From Nitrospinales bacterium (lineage in GTDB: Bacteria; Nitrospinota_A; UBA7883; JACRGQ01), in NCBI GenBank assembly GCA_023248535.1, contig JAHFEJ010000018.1, positions 1 through 45,442 on the forward strand: a stretch of DNA of 45,442 nt, read 5' to 3'. The notes beneath the pieces were generated by a model. That model saw only the letters and a program-made list of their open reading frames with translations, did no database searches and was not told where the DNA came from. The position numbers and the translations under genes are program-made. Positions 31,265 through 39,638 of this stretch are shown piece after piece (the first letter of the stretch is position 1; each line of letters starts with the position of its first letter).

Positions 31265-32320
31265 TCAGCGCGTTGCGGCGTCGAGCATCGCCTGCGGGAT
31301 CTTGTCCAGGTGGAGCACCTGATCCACCGCCCCCAACTTGATGGCCTCCTTGGGCATGCCGAATACGACGCACGAAGCTTCGTCCTGCGCGATGTTGTAG
31401 CCGCCGGCCTTTTTCATTTCCAGCATCCCCGTGCTGCCGTCGTTCCCCATGCCCGTAAGCATCACGCCCACGGCGTTGGCGCCGGCGAATTTGGCGACCG
31501 ACTGGAACAGAACCTCGACGGACGGGCGGTGACGCATCACCTGGGGCCCGTCTTTCACTTCCACATAATATTTCGCGCCGGAACGGCGGAAGATCATCTG
31601 CTTGTTGCCGGGAGCGATCAGCGCGCGGCCGGGAAACACGGCATCGCCATCTTCGGCCTCCTTGACCTGTACCTGGCAGAGGCCATTCAACCGGTCTGAA
31701 AACGCTTTTGTGAATCCCTCCGGCATATGTTGCACGATGACCATGCCGGGGGTGGACGTGGGGAGCCGGACCAGGACTTCCTTAAGGGCCTCGGTGCCGC
31801 CGGTGGAAGAGCCGATGGCGATGATCTTATCGGTGGTCTTCAGCAACGATGTGGACGACTTTATGATCGAGGTATCAAGTTTACGGCTGATCTGCGTTGC
31901 GTAAACGCTCATTTTCGCCTTTGAGGCGGCCTTTACCTTGTCCACCACCTCCTGCTGTATCTCGCGCACTCCCACGCGCTGGTCGATGGGAGGCTTAGCG
32001 ACGATCTCAACCGCGCCGGCATCCAGGGCCGCAAGGGTGGTGGAGGCCCCCTTTTGGGTCATTGCGCTGACCATCACCACCGGCATCGGCTTGGCCGCCA
32101 TCAGCTTTTGCAGGAAGGTGATGCCGTCCATGCGGGGCATTTCCACATCCAGCGTGATCACATCCGGCTTGAGCTGTATTATCTTTTCGCGGGCCACAAA
32201 CGGATCGGGCGCCGTGCCAACCACTTCGATTTCCGGATCGCTGGAAAGAGCCTCTGAAAGGATGTTGCGGACAACAGCCGAATCGTCAACGATGAGGACT
32301 CTTATTTTACCATTCGCCAT
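31265..32320 (-). CDS. cheB: Chemotaxis protein-glutamate methylesterase/glutamine deamidase
   Basis: A 351-residue CheB. The receiver domain has VLIVDDSAVVR, phospho-acceptor Asp in TLDVEMPRMDG and Lys in AKPP. The linker follows, then the methylesterase domain with catalytic triad Ser in GSSTGG, His in QHMPEGF and Asp in TGMGNDG. It removes methyl groups from chemoreceptors and is activated by CheA. It pairs with cheR in the same cluster, so methylation-based adaptation is complete, but no receptor gene lies in view. Confidence 0.97.
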   Translation of the reverse strand: MANGKIRVLIVDDSAVVRNILSEALSSDPEIEVVGTAPDPFVAREKIIQLKPDVITLDVEMPRMDGITFLQKLMAAKPMPVVMVSAMTQKGASTTLAALDAGAVEIVAKPPIDQRVGVREIQQEVVDKVKAASKAKMSVYATQISRKLDTSIIKSSTSLLKTTDKIIAIGSSTGGTEALKEVLVRLPTSTPGMVIVQHMPEGFTKAFSDRLNGLCQVQVKEAEDGDAVFPGRALIAPGNKQMIFRRSGAKYYVEVKDGPQVMRHRPSVEVLFQSVAKFAGANAVGVMLTGMGNDGSTGMLEMKKAGGYNIAQDEASCVVFGMPKEAIKLGAVDQVLHLDKIPQAMLDAATR

Positions 32321-32333
32321 AGTTCCGCCTTAT

Positions 32334-33224
32334 TTAGTAATATCTATCCTTCATGTCGCAAAACCTGCCGGTATTAATCAACAGGATTGAATGCTTGTCC
32401 GCCTTGCCGATCCGCTCGATAAAATCCCCCTTCAGGGCGCCGAGCGCCGTTTCGGCCGGCACCATCATATTCTCCTCGAACGTGACAATGTCCTTGACGC
32501 TGTCCACCAGAACGCCGGTAACCATCCCCTCGTTTTCCAGGATGATGATGTTTTCGGCTTTGTTCCCCGCTCCGGTAAAACCAAGCTTGCGCTTTGCGTC
32601 GACCACCGGGATTACCATCCCCCGTAAATTCATGATACCGGCGACAAAATCCTTTGTATTCGGCACATGGGTGATATGCCGGCGGAGAATGATCTCACGC
32701 ACCGAGGTAATGACGAATCCGTACTCCTCGCGCCCCAACATGAACGTAAGATATGAACACCGCCCGCCAGCGGGTTTTTTATGATGCTCTTCGGCCCCGC
32801 CGCCCTCGCGCACCCCTTCATGATGCTCTTCATCGTGATGCTCGTCGTCCTGATCCGCCATTGCGGCCCGCGGCCCGTCCTTGCGCGCGGACGGCGCTCC
32901 GCCCGATCCGCCACGCGCCTTTTCAACAAGCCCCTTGATCCTGTCCAGGTCATCGAAGAGCTTATCCTTCACCTGCTGGCCCACCGCGGAACCGGTTTCC
33001 CGGATGTCAGAGAGTATCGATTCCATGTCGGTGGCAATGACATGTATCTCGGTAAGGCCCACGAGGCCGGCGTTCCCTTTCAGGCTGTGCGCGGCCCGGA
33101 AAAGCTCGTTCACCACTTCCTTGTTGGCGCCATCTTTTTCCAGCGCTATCAGGGATTGCTCGATAATCTCGACATGGGTATCGGCTTCGCTAAAAAAGGC
33201 GGCTAACGCCGCAGGTGATGCCAT
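32334..33224 (-). CDS. Hpt-CheW fusion with His/Glu-rich linker
   Basis: A 296-residue fusion. Residues 1-105 form an Hpt domain with phospho-acceptor His in RAAHSLKGNAGLVG (about 45). Residues about 125-155 are rich in His and acidic residues (DDEHHDEEHHEG, EEHHKK), perhaps metal-binding or just a flexible spacer. The rest is a CheW domain (CSYLTFMLGREEYGF, GIMNLRGMVIPVVD). CheW couples receptors to CheA. An Hpt on the same chain offers a second phosphorylation site inside the array (inference). Ribosome site GGAGG overlaps the upstream cheA stop. No kinase domain is present, so it is not a broken CheA in any simple sense. Confidence 0.9.
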   Translation of the reverse strand: MASPAALAAFFSEADTHVEIIEQSLIALEKDGANKEVVNELFRAAHSLKGNAGLVGLTEIHVIATDMESILSDIRETGSAVGQQVKDKLFDDLDRIKGLVEKARGGSGGAPSARKDGPRAAMADQDDEHHDEEHHEGVREGGGAEEHHKKPAGGRCSYLTFMLGREEYGFVITSVREIILRRHITHVPNTKDFVAGIMNLRGMVIPVVDAKRKLGFTGAGNKAENIIILENEGMVTGVLVDSVKDIVTFEENMMVPAETALGALKGDFIERIGKADKHSILLINTGRFCDMKDRYY

Positions 33225-33227
33225 ACG

Positions 33228-35273
33228 TCAAACCTCCAGCAATCCTTCGACGTTGATAACAAGGCCGATGGAGCCATCCCCCAGGATCGCCCCGCCGCGT
33301 ATACTGCGCACCTTGCGGAAAGGGCGGCCCAAATCCTTCAACACGACGTTTTGCTGCTCCACTATGGCGTCCGCCATAAGGCAACACCGCCGTCCCCCTT
33401 TTTCGATAAGGATGCCCACCGCATCGGTGACATCCGTGATATCCGTCTGAATCCGGTAATTCTTATACAACCGGACGAGGGGATACAGCGCACCGCGGAT
33501 ATTCACTATCTCCCGGTCGTCCTTCACGGTGAATACCTCTTCCCGATGCGGGCGGATCGATTCTTTGACGTCTTCCACCGGAAGGATGAAACGCGATTCC
33601 CCCACCATCACCACCAGGCCGTTAATGGTCACCAGCGTAGTTGTCATGGGAAGCGAAATATTAAAGGTGGTGCCGGCCCCCTCCACCGATTCGATTTCTA
33701 TTTTTCCTTTCACATCGGTCAGCGCGCTCTTCACCACGTCCATCCCGACCCCGCGCCCCGATATATCGGTTACTTTTTCGGCGGTGGAAAACCCGGGAGC
33801 GAAAATGAAGTCGAACACCTCGCGGTCGGGAAGCTGATCCCCGGCCTGCTGGGAGATCAAACCTCGGCTGACCGCTTTTTGCAGTATTTTTCCGCGCGGC
33901 AGGCCCGCGCCATCGTCTTTGAGCCTGATCATCAGGTTTTCGCCGATGATCTCAGCCGATATTTTTATCTGGCCGGTGCGCGGTTTGCCCGCCGCCTCAC
34001 GCCGGTCGGGCATCTCAACGCCGTGGTCGATGGCATTACGGGCCATGTGCACGATCGGGCTTTCCAGCTTTTCCAGAAGGCTTTTGTCCAGTTGGACATC
34101 GTCTCCCACGATCTCCACATTGGCGCTTTTTCCCAACAACGTGGCGGTATCGCGGACGATACGCGGCACTTTTTGAAACAACCCTTTGATGCTCACCTTG
34201 CGGACCTCGGACAAACCGCGTTGCAATTGATAGGTAAGCTCCGAGAAGGTGATATTGGAATTTTTGAATTCCTTGGAAATGGCGGATGCGCCGGGAATGG
34301 CGTCGAGCCGTTTTTCGAGATAATTAAGCGTTTCGGAAATAATGACCAGTTCGCCAATCTGGGCCATAAATTCGTCCACCCGCTCTTCTTCGATGCGCAT
34401 GGTCTTTTTGGGAGCCGCCTTTTTGGCCGCCTCTTCGGCCTGCTTTTTCTGGGCCTCCATCGCGTCGGTTAGCCCCTCGCGGCTGATAATCCCCTGGCGA
34501 ATGAGCGCATCCCCCAGCTTCTCCCCCTCATGCTTGTTCCGCAACGCCTCATCGATCTGGGCGGCGGATACCTTGCCGCTGGAAAGGAGTATCTCTCCCA
34601 GCTTTTCCACCTTAACCGGTTCCTCTTCCGCTTCGCCCTCTTCGGCGGCTTTTTTTACCGGTGTGGGCGCGGGAGGCGGCGCCACGGCGGCCGCTCCCTT
34701 TGAGGCGGCCAAGCCCCCTTCAACGGCCATCTTGCGCGCCTTGCCCAGGTAATAATCCAGCGAATCGAGCACATCGCCGGTCAATTGTTTCGTTTTTTTG
34801 TATTCATCCAGCAGTCCGTGCATAAGGTTCAGGCAGCCACCCGGCGTCTCTTCCTCTTTCTCGATCGCGCCGCCGCCAATGCGCCCCCCCAGCCCCTTGA
34901 TCCATACGTCTTCCTCTCCGGTGAGGACAAAGTTCATGTCGCCATCCACCACGCGCTGGAACATTGCCTTCAGGTAATCCGTTCCCTTCAGCAGGTTGTC
35001 GATGACGACAGGGGTTACGACGCGAACCCCTTTGCGCAGGTCATCAAGCAGGTTCTCAAGTATGTGCGCGAAGCTCTTGACGTGGTTGAGACCGAAAAAG
35101 GCCGAGCTTCCCTTGATGCTGTGCACCGGCCGGAAAATCGAATCAATGATCTTGAGGTCGCCGGGGGTTTGTTCCAGCGCGACAAACCTCTCGTCCAAAC
35201 CTGCAAGAGACTCGAAAACTTCCGCGAGGTACTCTTTAAATACCTCAGGATCCATCATCTCTTCTTCGGCCAT
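33228..35273 (-). CDS. cheA: CheA-type chemotaxis histidine kinase with MshEN-like insert (copy 1)
   Basis: A 681-residue CheA. P1 has the phospho-acceptor His51 in VHSIKGSSAFFG. At about 222-278, where P2 normally lies, are two tandem motifs: KLGEILLSSGKVSAAQIDEA, then KLGDALIRQGIISREGLTDA. They match the RLGxxLxxxGxxxxxxLxxxL repeat of MshEN c-di-GMP-binding domains. P3 dimerisation helices begin VDEFMAQIGELVI (about 305). The P4 kinase has ARNAIDHGVE, DDGAGLPRG and SGRGVGMDVV. The P5 CheW-like domain begins near 545. AGGGGA supports the start. Second cheA in the cluster, 3 bases before the Hpt-CheW gene. Confidence 0.95.
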   Translation of the reverse strand: MAEEEMMDPEVFKEYLAEVFESLAGLDERFVALEQTPGDLKIIDSIFRPVHSIKGSSAFFGLNHVKSFAHILENLLDDLRKGVRVVTPVVIDNLLKGTDYLKAMFQRVVDGDMNFVLTGEEDVWIKGLGGRIGGGAIEKEEETPGGCLNLMHGLLDEYKKTKQLTGDVLDSLDYYLGKARKMAVEGGLAASKGAAAVAPPPAPTPVKKAAEEGEAEEEPVKVEKLGEILLSSGKVSAAQIDEALRNKHEGEKLGDALIRQGIISREGLTDAMEAQKKQAEEAAKKAAPKKTMRIEEERVDEFMAQIGELVIISETLNYLEKRLDAIPGASAISKEFKNSNITFSELTYQLQRGLSEVRKVSIKGLFQKVPRIVRDTATLLGKSANVEIVGDDVQLDKSLLEKLESPIVHMARNAIDHGVEMPDRREAAGKPRTGQIKISAEIIGENLMIRLKDDGAGLPRGKILQKAVSRGLISQQAGDQLPDREVFDFIFAPGFSTAEKVTDISGRGVGMDVVKSALTDVKGKIEIESVEGAGTTFNISLPMTTTLVTINGLVVMVGESRFILPVEDVKESIRPHREEVFTVKDDREIVNIRGALYPLVRLYKNYRIQTDITDVTDAVGILIEKGGRRCCLMADAIVEQQNVVLKDLGRPFRKVRSIRGGAILGDGSIGLVINVEGLLEV

Positions 35274-35569
35274 CTATTCCCCTAATGAACCGCTAAAGCA
35301 ATACCCGTTAAGCCTTCAGCCTCAATAAGCATGATATATGCTCCCATCCAAATCATATTGCGGGGGTATTTTTAACCGCCACAACGATTGCAGCCCAAAA
35401 AAATGTTATCAATGGTTACACTGCCCGCTGTCATTATAGCGGCAATTATCGCATTGTATTACTTGATTTTCCCAAATGGAAGTTGAATTCCATTTAAAGC
35501 TTCCTTCATGGTGCGCACCAAGCCAACCTTAACAACCAACACTTTCCCAGCCATCAACTTTCCGCCATG
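35274..35569. other. Non-coding gap with two palindromes and a possible cheA promoter
   Basis: No gene seen. AAATGGAA/TTCCATTT with a 6-base loop lies at 35474-35495, and the perfect 12-base palindrome TGGTGCGCACCA at 35509-35520. On the minus strand TATAAT lies at 35438-35433 with only a weak -35, possibly serving the downstream cheA operon. The palindromes are upstream of it and could be operators, or the first could be a terminator-like hairpin after cheR. Confidence 0.45.
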
Positions 35570-36436
35570 TTATTTCTGGTAGATAGTCGGCTGAATATAT
35601 TTAAACCGCTGTTGAAGGCCAGTCAGGCTTTCCGAATGACCGATAAATAGGTATCCTTGCGGGGCCAAATGTTGGTAAAACTTGTTCACCAGTGCCTCTT
35701 GTGTCTGCTTGTCGAAGTAGATCATCACGTTTCGGCAGAATATAAAATCAAAATGATGCTTGAACGGAAACTGGGGAGACATAAGGTTAAACCGCTTGAA
35801 GGTTATCATTTTCCGCACTTCGGGAATGACCCGCACACAGGGACGCATGCCGAGGCGCTTGCCCTGCTTGGTGGTCAGCTCGGCAAATTCTTCCACGAAA
35901 TAGGCGTTCTGCATCGATTTGGGGACATCCTTCATCCGTTCGCGGTCGTACAACCCCTGTGCCGCGCGCCCCAACACCTCGGTGGAGAGGTCGGTTGCAA
36001 GCACCTTTACATCCCAGCTTGCCGCCCGCGCTCCCAGCATTTCCAGCATGGTGAAGACAAGCGTATACGGTTCTTCCCCGGTGGAACAGCCGGCGCTCCA
36101 GATGCGCCAGCTTTTAACCCCCGCCCGCTGCTTGCGCTCAATCCACTCCGGCAATATTTTCTTGAGATAGTTGAAGTGGTTGACCTCGCGGTAAAAGCTG
36201 GTCAGGTTAGTGCTGATATCATCCAGCAGCGGAACGAGCATGTTGCCGGTTCTATCCGCTTTTATCTGATCGAAATATTCGCGGTACGAGCGATATCCCT
36301 CCCGCTCCAGCCGCGACCGCAAACGAGTGCGCAACAGCTCTTTCTTCGATTCGTTGAGGGCAATCCCGCTTTGTTCATAGATCAGCCGGCGGAAATGTTC
36401 AAAATCGCTATTGGATAACACATCCAGCATCGCCAT
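35570..36436 (-). CDS. cheR: Chemotaxis protein methyltransferase
   Basis: A 288-residue CheR that methylates receptor glutamates with S-adenosylmethionine. The N-terminal helical domain includes IYEQSGIALNESKKELLRTR. The SAM-binding domain has WSAGCSTGEEPYTL and later FDFIFCRNVMIYFDKQTQ. The usual end, GYLFIGHSESLTGLQ, is intact. Start ATG 36436 has AAAGGG about 8 bases upstream. It follows the cheA-cheW pair but appears to have its own promoter. Confidence 0.97.
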   Translation of the reverse strand: MAMLDVLSNSDFEHFRRLIYEQSGIALNESKKELLRTRLRSRLEREGYRSYREYFDQIKADRTGNMLVPLLDDISTNLTSFYREVNHFNYLKKILPEWIERKQRAGVKSWRIWSAGCSTGEEPYTLVFTMLEMLGARAASWDVKVLATDLSTEVLGRAAQGLYDRERMKDVPKSMQNAYFVEEFAELTTKQGKRLGMRPCVRVIPEVRKMITFKRFNLMSPQFPFKHHFDFIFCRNVMIYFDKQTQEALVNKFYQHLAPQGYLFIGHSESLTGLQQRFKYIQPTIYQK

Positions 36437-36477
36437 GCCAAAGCCCTTTAACTATTAAGAAATTTGGTATCCGCGGC

Positions 36478-36486
36478 ATTATAACA
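36478..36486 (-). promoter_or_regulatory. Extended -10 promoter of cheR
   Basis: On the minus strand TGTTATAAT, a TG-n-TATAAT extended -10, lies about 40 bases before the cheR start. No clear -35. Confidence 0.45.
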
Positions 36487-36614
36487 GACAGGAAGAGAGA
36501 TAATCGGCGAAACCGGCGACGCGATATGTGTGGTACCCCAAAAGCCTCCCGTGTAGCGCGAAACACCCTATCGAACGGAGCCTTTTTCGCCACCCTGCCC
36601 CGGCCCCGTGACGC

Positions 36615-37115
36615 TTATGCCTCGACGGCGGTTACGGCCTCAAGCTCTTCGGATGAAAGGACTTTTTCAATGTCGAGCAGTATCTTGACCTTCCCCTTCA
36701 CTTTTCCCATGCCGAGGATGAAATCCGTCTTAATGGAACCGCCAAAGGTGGGGGCGGGATCTATGTCCTTTTCGGGGATGTCCAAAACTTCCGCGACGGT
36801 ATCAACCACGATGCCGAGCAGAAGCTCGTGAACGTTAACCACGATGATACAGGTCTCACGCGTGTATTCGATCGGAGCCATGCCGAATTTCATCCGGAGG
36901 TCGATGATAGGGATCACTTTGCCGCGAAGGTTAATGACCCCTTTGATGAACGGGGGCACCTGCGGCACTTCGGTGATTTCCATCACGCTTATGATTTCGC
37001 GCACCTTGAGGATTTCAAGGCCGTACTCTTCGTGCCCCAGAACGAAGGTCAGATACTTGCCTTCTTTGGCCTTCCCTTCTGCCACGTCGAATCTCGTTTC
37101 CACCGCCTGGCTCAT
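36615..37115 (-). CDS. cheW: Chemotaxis coupling protein CheW
   Basis: A 166-residue single CheW domain: KYLTFVLGHEEYGLEILKVR, the receptor/kinase interface PPFIKGVINLRGKVIPIIDL, then ETCIIVVNVHELLLGIVVD and the C-terminal FILGMGKVKGKVKILLDIEK. It links receptors to CheA. It lies about 100 bases downstream of the first cheA, probably on the same transcript. Confidence 0.96.
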   Translation of the reverse strand: MSQAVETRFDVAEGKAKEGKYLTFVLGHEEYGLEILKVREIISVMEITEVPQVPPFIKGVINLRGKVIPIIDLRMKFGMAPIEYTRETCIIVVNVHELLLGIVVDTVAEVLDIPEKDIDPAPTFGGSIKTDFILGMGKVKGKVKILLDIEKVLSSEELEAVTAVEA

Positions 37116-37212
37116 TCCCGTACCCTCCTATGGATGACCTGATCCAATATATGCCACTTCGCTAACCCGCAGATACATATTATTCCACCTCACCGCAAGA
37201 CGCAAGCCGGGC

Positions 37213-39480
37213 TTAGGCGTCAACCAGTTCAAACAGGCTGCTTATATCCAGGATAAGCCCGACCAAGCCATCCCCCAGGATGGAACTGCCCGAAAATCCC
37301 TTGATCCCCTGCAACCGCTTATCAAGATTCTTTACCACCACCTGCTGTTGCCCCAGCAGGTCATCCACCAGCAAGCCCCGCTTTTCCTTTTCGGTTCCCA
37401 CAATGATGACCAGGGCTTGATGGATGTCGGTCTTGGCGTCGGAGAGCCTGAATATCTGATTCAGCCGGATCAGCGGAATCAGTTCTCCGCGCACGTTGAG
37501 CATTTCGCCTGAAGCGGTAACGGTGGCAAGTTGCTCCGGCTTGGGCTGGATCGATTCGCTGATGGTGACGGTGGGAATGATGTAGCGCTCGTCCCCAACC
37601 TTCACTAGCATGCCGTCTACGATGGCCATGGTGAGGGGAAGCTTCACCAGAAAAGTGCTCCCCTTTCCTTTCGCCGTGGTGATGTCAACACGCCCCCCCA
37701 GGCCTTCCACATTTTTGCGGACCACATCCATTCCCACGCCGCGCCCGGAGAGGTCGGTGGCCACTTCGTGCGTGGAGAAACCCGGAAGGAAAATAAGGTC
37801 TTTGAGTTCATCATCGGTATATGCACGGTTAGGGTCGATGAGCCCCCGTTCGACCGCTTTTTTCCGTATCTTCTCAAGTTTCAGGCCGGCACCGTCGTCC
37901 TTGATCTCTATAACGACGTTGCCCCCTTTCTGGTATGCGCCGAGGGTGACGGTCCCTTCACCGGCTTTTCCGGCGATGCGCCGCTCTTCCTGCGATTCCA
38001 CGCCGTGATCCACCGCGTTGCGCAACAGATGCACCAGCGGATCGTTGAGCTGCTCGACGATGGTTTTGTCGATTTCGGTTTCTTCGCCATACACCGCGAA
38101 ATTCACGCCTTTGCCGGTCTTGCGCGAGAGATCGCGCACCAGACGGTTCATTTTCTGGAAGGTCTGCCTGAGGGGCACCATGCGCAACGACATAATGTGA
38201 TCCTGTATGCCGCCGGTGATCTTCGCCATCTCCGAGATGTCTTTCGATATCTTCTGGTTTTCATCTTTTTGAAGGACGCTGTTCTGCGAAATGATCGCCT
38301 GGGAGATCACCAACTCGCCCACCAGTTCCAGAAGCACGTTCAGCTTCTTGGTATCAACCTTGATGGCCGCCGCGACGGGCGCCTTATGGACCGCGGACTG
38401 GGTGGTGAGCGCCGCGCTCACCTCGGCCTTGGAGGTGACCCCCATGTCGACCAGGATTTCGCCCAAGGGCTTCGCCTTCTGCTCCAGGGCCTTTTTAAGC
38501 TGGTCGGGCGTAACTGAACGCTGTTCAAGCAATATCTCGCCCAGTTTCGGCGAAACCGGTTCCTCCTCATCCCCCCCCCCGCCAAAGAGTTTGTGGTCAA
38601 TCAATGTGAGCACCGGCTCGATAGCAAGCCTCTTAACGGTTCCGGTGTAATTCGGCAGGTTCTTTTTCCCCTCGTTCAGCGTTTCACCGATGGCGCCGAG
38701 GCCCTTTTCCAGCGTGTCGCGCACCACCATTACGATGTCGCTAAACTCGCGGTCCACCGTCATCTTCCCTTTGCGGGCGTTGTCTAAAAGGTTTTCGGCG
38801 TCATGGCAGAGCGTGTTGATTTCGTTCATCCCCAAAAAGCCGGCCGCCCCTTTGAGGGAATGGAAAACCCGGAAGAGCGAGTTGATGATATCCATGTTCT
38901 GCGGATTTTCTTCCAGGGCCATGACGTACTCTTCAATCTTGTTGATCATTTCGGTGGACTCTTCCAAAAAGCCCTCGAAGATCACCAAATCGTTTTCGTC
39001 TATGAGAACGATATTGCTTGACCCCACCTCCGCATGTTGCGGGGCGGCCTCCGGCACCGGCTTGCTTGCCGCAGTTGGGGTGGCAGAAACCACTACCGGC
39101 GGGGTTTTAGGCGTCACGCCAAATTTATCTTTGAGGAGGGCTAGCAGCGAAGCCGCGCGTCCGGCGAAGTTTGCGGCATCATAGGAAGAACCAAAGGCAT
39201 CGCGGGAGAGGTTAACCGCTTCGTCGATCTGCGCCACCACCACCGGGCCGGAATGCGGCTCCAACTGGTAAAGCAAAACCTTTTCCAGCACCTGGCCGAG
39301 TCCCTCGAAGATGATCCACATTTCTTTCGGCTCAAGCGGCGCAACGAGGGTTTTTACCGCATCGACTTGCTGGCTGATCCCCACCGTGGTGGAAAGGTCG
39401 GTTAGCTCGGCGTCCGCCATTGTGCAGGAAAGCGCGAGTTCATCGAGTTTTTCCAGTATCGCTTCCGTGTTTGAAGCCAT
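37213..39480 (-). CDS. cheA: CheA-type chemotaxis histidine kinase with MshEN-like insert (copy 2)
   Basis: A 755-residue CheA starting at ATG 39480, chosen over a longer frame because GGAGGGAGAA lies just upstream. The first ~165 residues form an extra helical domain I do not recognise. P1 has phospho-acceptor His in FHSLKGAAGFLG (about 206). At about 312-366 tandem KLGEILLEQRSVTPDQLKKA and PLGEILVDMGVTSKAEVSAA repeat the MshEN-like pattern of the other CheA, less perfectly. P3 (VLLELVGELVISQAI), P4 (LRNAVDHGVES, DDGAGLKLEK, SGRGVGMDVV) and P5 follow. It heads the cheA-cheW transcript with a strong promoter. Confidence 0.95.
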   Translation of the reverse strand: MASNTEAILEKLDELALSCTMADAELTDLSTTVGISQQVDAVKTLVAPLEPKEMWIIFEGLGQVLEKVLLYQLEPHSGPVVVAQIDEAVNLSRDAFGSSYDAANFAGRAASLLALLKDKFGVTPKTPPVVVSATPTAASKPVPEAAPQHAEVGSSNIVLIDENDLVIFEGFLEESTEMINKIEEYVMALEENPQNMDIINSLFRVFHSLKGAAGFLGMNEINTLCHDAENLLDNARKGKMTVDREFSDIVMVVRDTLEKGLGAIGETLNEGKKNLPNYTGTVKRLAIEPVLTLIDHKLFGGGGDEEEPVSPKLGEILLEQRSVTPDQLKKALEQKAKPLGEILVDMGVTSKAEVSAALTTQSAVHKAPVAAAIKVDTKKLNVLLELVGELVISQAIISQNSVLQKDENQKISKDISEMAKITGGIQDHIMSLRMVPLRQTFQKMNRLVRDLSRKTGKGVNFAVYGEETEIDKTIVEQLNDPLVHLLRNAVDHGVESQEERRIAGKAGEGTVTLGAYQKGGNVVIEIKDDGAGLKLEKIRKKAVERGLIDPNRAYTDDELKDLIFLPGFSTHEVATDLSGRGVGMDVVRKNVEGLGGRVDITTAKGKGSTFLVKLPLTMAIVDGMLVKVGDERYIIPTVTISESIQPKPEQLATVTASGEMLNVRGELIPLIRLNQIFRLSDAKTDIHQALVIIVGTEKEKRGLLVDDLLGQQQVVVKNLDKRLQGIKGFSGSSILGDGLVGLILDISSLFELVDA

Positions 39481-39547
39481 CGTTGCGGGTTCTCCCTCCA
39501 GCCTATCGGGCAAAACACTATGAATTACCACGCATTATTTCCTCACA

Positions 39548-39576
39548 ATTGTATGGTTTCGCAACAACAGTGTCAA
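39548..39576 (-). promoter_or_regulatory. Strong sigma-70 promoter of the cheA-cheW transcript
   Basis: On the minus strand a perfect TTGACA (39576-39571) and TACAAT (39553-39548) with a 17-base spacer, about 67 bases before the cheA start. Housekeeping rather than sigma-28 control is indicated. Confidence 0.75.
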
Positions 39577-39638
39577 CAGATACCCCGTACCCGCACCCCG
39601 CACATCCCAGGGAAAACCCGTATTACAATAGGGATGCA

